The notes under the pieces were generated by a model. That model was not told the DNA's origin. It did no database searches and worked only from the letters and a program-made list of their open reading frames with translations. From contig NC_134950.1 in assembly GCF_965638725.1 (NCBI RefSeq), positions 79,534,657-79,598,656 of the forward strand: a stretch of DNA of 64,000 nucleotides, written 5' to 3'. This DNA comes from Aptenodytes patagonicus. Taxonomy: Eukaryota; Chordata; Aves; Sphenisciformes; Spheniscidae. This document shows, in pieces, positions 58,467-64,000 of the stretch. Position 1 is the first letter of the stretch; the number at the start of each line of letters is the position of its first letter. The translations under genes were made by a program, and so were the position numbers.

Positions 58467-58989
58467 TTGAATAAATGTTAACCAGGTTGTTAGTTAGATA
58501 TCCTATATGTGCATTTGTATGCATACTCACACTGATTCCCTTATCCATTAAAGAACCTGTGAAAGTAGTAATCAGATTGGGTGGCAGGTGGGGTAAGCAA
58601 TCTTAAGAGAACAAACGTTTTTCTAGAACTTGTGTGCTTTGAATGAAAGCCCAGTTTTTTCTTCTGAAGGAATTCTTGACCAGTTACACAGGCAGTTCAT
58701 TGGTACATATCATTATTCCTTTTCAAACAGGGGCTTTAGATTTTACTGGTGCATGGTCCATTGCCAGCAACAGACACACAAAGCCACCAGTAATATGGAG
58801 CTTAAAATGGTAAAAAGACAACACACTTGAAGAGAAATCTCTTTATAGTTTCATTTAAAAAATAAAATAGGCAAAACTTTAAAAGAGGAACATCCCATTC
58901 CAACCGAAATTTTAAAATATACTTCCATGCTAAAAGCAAAAGTCTGGATGTGAGCCTCATGGAAGCTGCCAAGTAATAGAGAAAGAAAC
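58467..58989 (-). other. NSUN2: NSUN2 3' UTR (inferred)
   Basis: Minus-strand sequence between the NSUN2 stop codon and the first canonical poly(A) hexamer. AT-rich, with no repeat recognised. Confidence 0.45.
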
Positions 58990-63802
<4,813 letters not shown>

Positions 63803-64000
63803 TGTCCTGGTTTCAGCAGGGATAGAGTTAATTTCCTTCCCAGTAGCTGGTACAGCGCTGTGTTTTGGATTTAGGATGAGAATAATGTTGATAACACACC
63901 CATGTTTTAGTTGTTGCTAAGCAGTGCTTACACTAGTCAAGGACTTTTCAGCTTCCCGTGCTCTACCAACTGAGAAGGCTGGAGGTGCACAAGAAGCTGG
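63803..64000 (+). mobile_element. Endogenous retrovirus LTR, left part (runs off window)
   Basis: Starts TGTCCTGGTTTCAGCAGGGA, with the TG expected at a retroviral LTR border, and continues with GATAGAGTTAATTTCCTTCC, GTGTTTTGGATTTAGGATGA and GGTGCACAAGAAGCTGG. I recall this as a high-copy LTR in modern bird genomes, probably ERVL- or ERVK-like; the class is uncertain. It sits in an NSUN2 intron. No retroviral coding sequence is in the window, so solo LTR versus provirus cannot be decided. Confidence 0.7.

Overview
This is a vertebrate, almost certainly avian, chromosomal window. It has two intron-bearing genes with vertebrate splice signals, a CpG-island promoter, and at least a dozen CR1 retrotransposon copies ending in the bird-type ATTCTATG repeat. 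A retroviral LTR runs off the right edge and resembles one I recall as common in modern birds; that points to a neoavian but is from memory. The gene pair UBE2QL1 then NSUN2, convergent, is the same as on human 5p15.

Layout. 1-9470: gene-poor flank with one CR1 stub. 9470-11480: CpG island holding the promoter, 5' leader and exon 1 of UBE2QL1 (+). 11337-30822: a 19.5 kb intron containing a CpG-rich non-coding block (13.3-14.2 kb), a MIR-like fossil, CR1 stubs, and a nearly full-length CR1 LINE (about 22.8-27.0 kb) in sense orientation with decayed ORF1 and ORF2. A second CpG-rich block lies at 30.0-30.6 kb. 30823-30954: last coding exon of UBE2QL1, then the 3' UTR. 31.6-58.4 kb: intergenic DNA with seven CR1 copies of different ages, an AT-rich low-complexity block (44.9-45.3 kb), and an isolated CpG-rich block (55.3-55.8 kb). 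58.4 kb to the end: the last six coding exons of NSUN2 on the minus strand, with their introns. The 5' part of NSUN2, including its methyltransferase core, lies outside the window.

Function. UBE2QL1 is a ubiquitin-conjugating enzyme of the UBE2Q type; NSUN2 is a nuclear RNA cytosine-5 methyltransferase. They share no pathway that I know of and are neighbours by conserved synteny. The main point of interest is that UBE2QL1 exon 1 carries an in-frame 160-residue low-complexity N-terminal extension, starting at a well-placed ATG, ahead of the Met that begins the familiar 161-residue protein. No wholly new gene system is evident; most remaining open frames are shadows of the CpG island or of CR1 copies.
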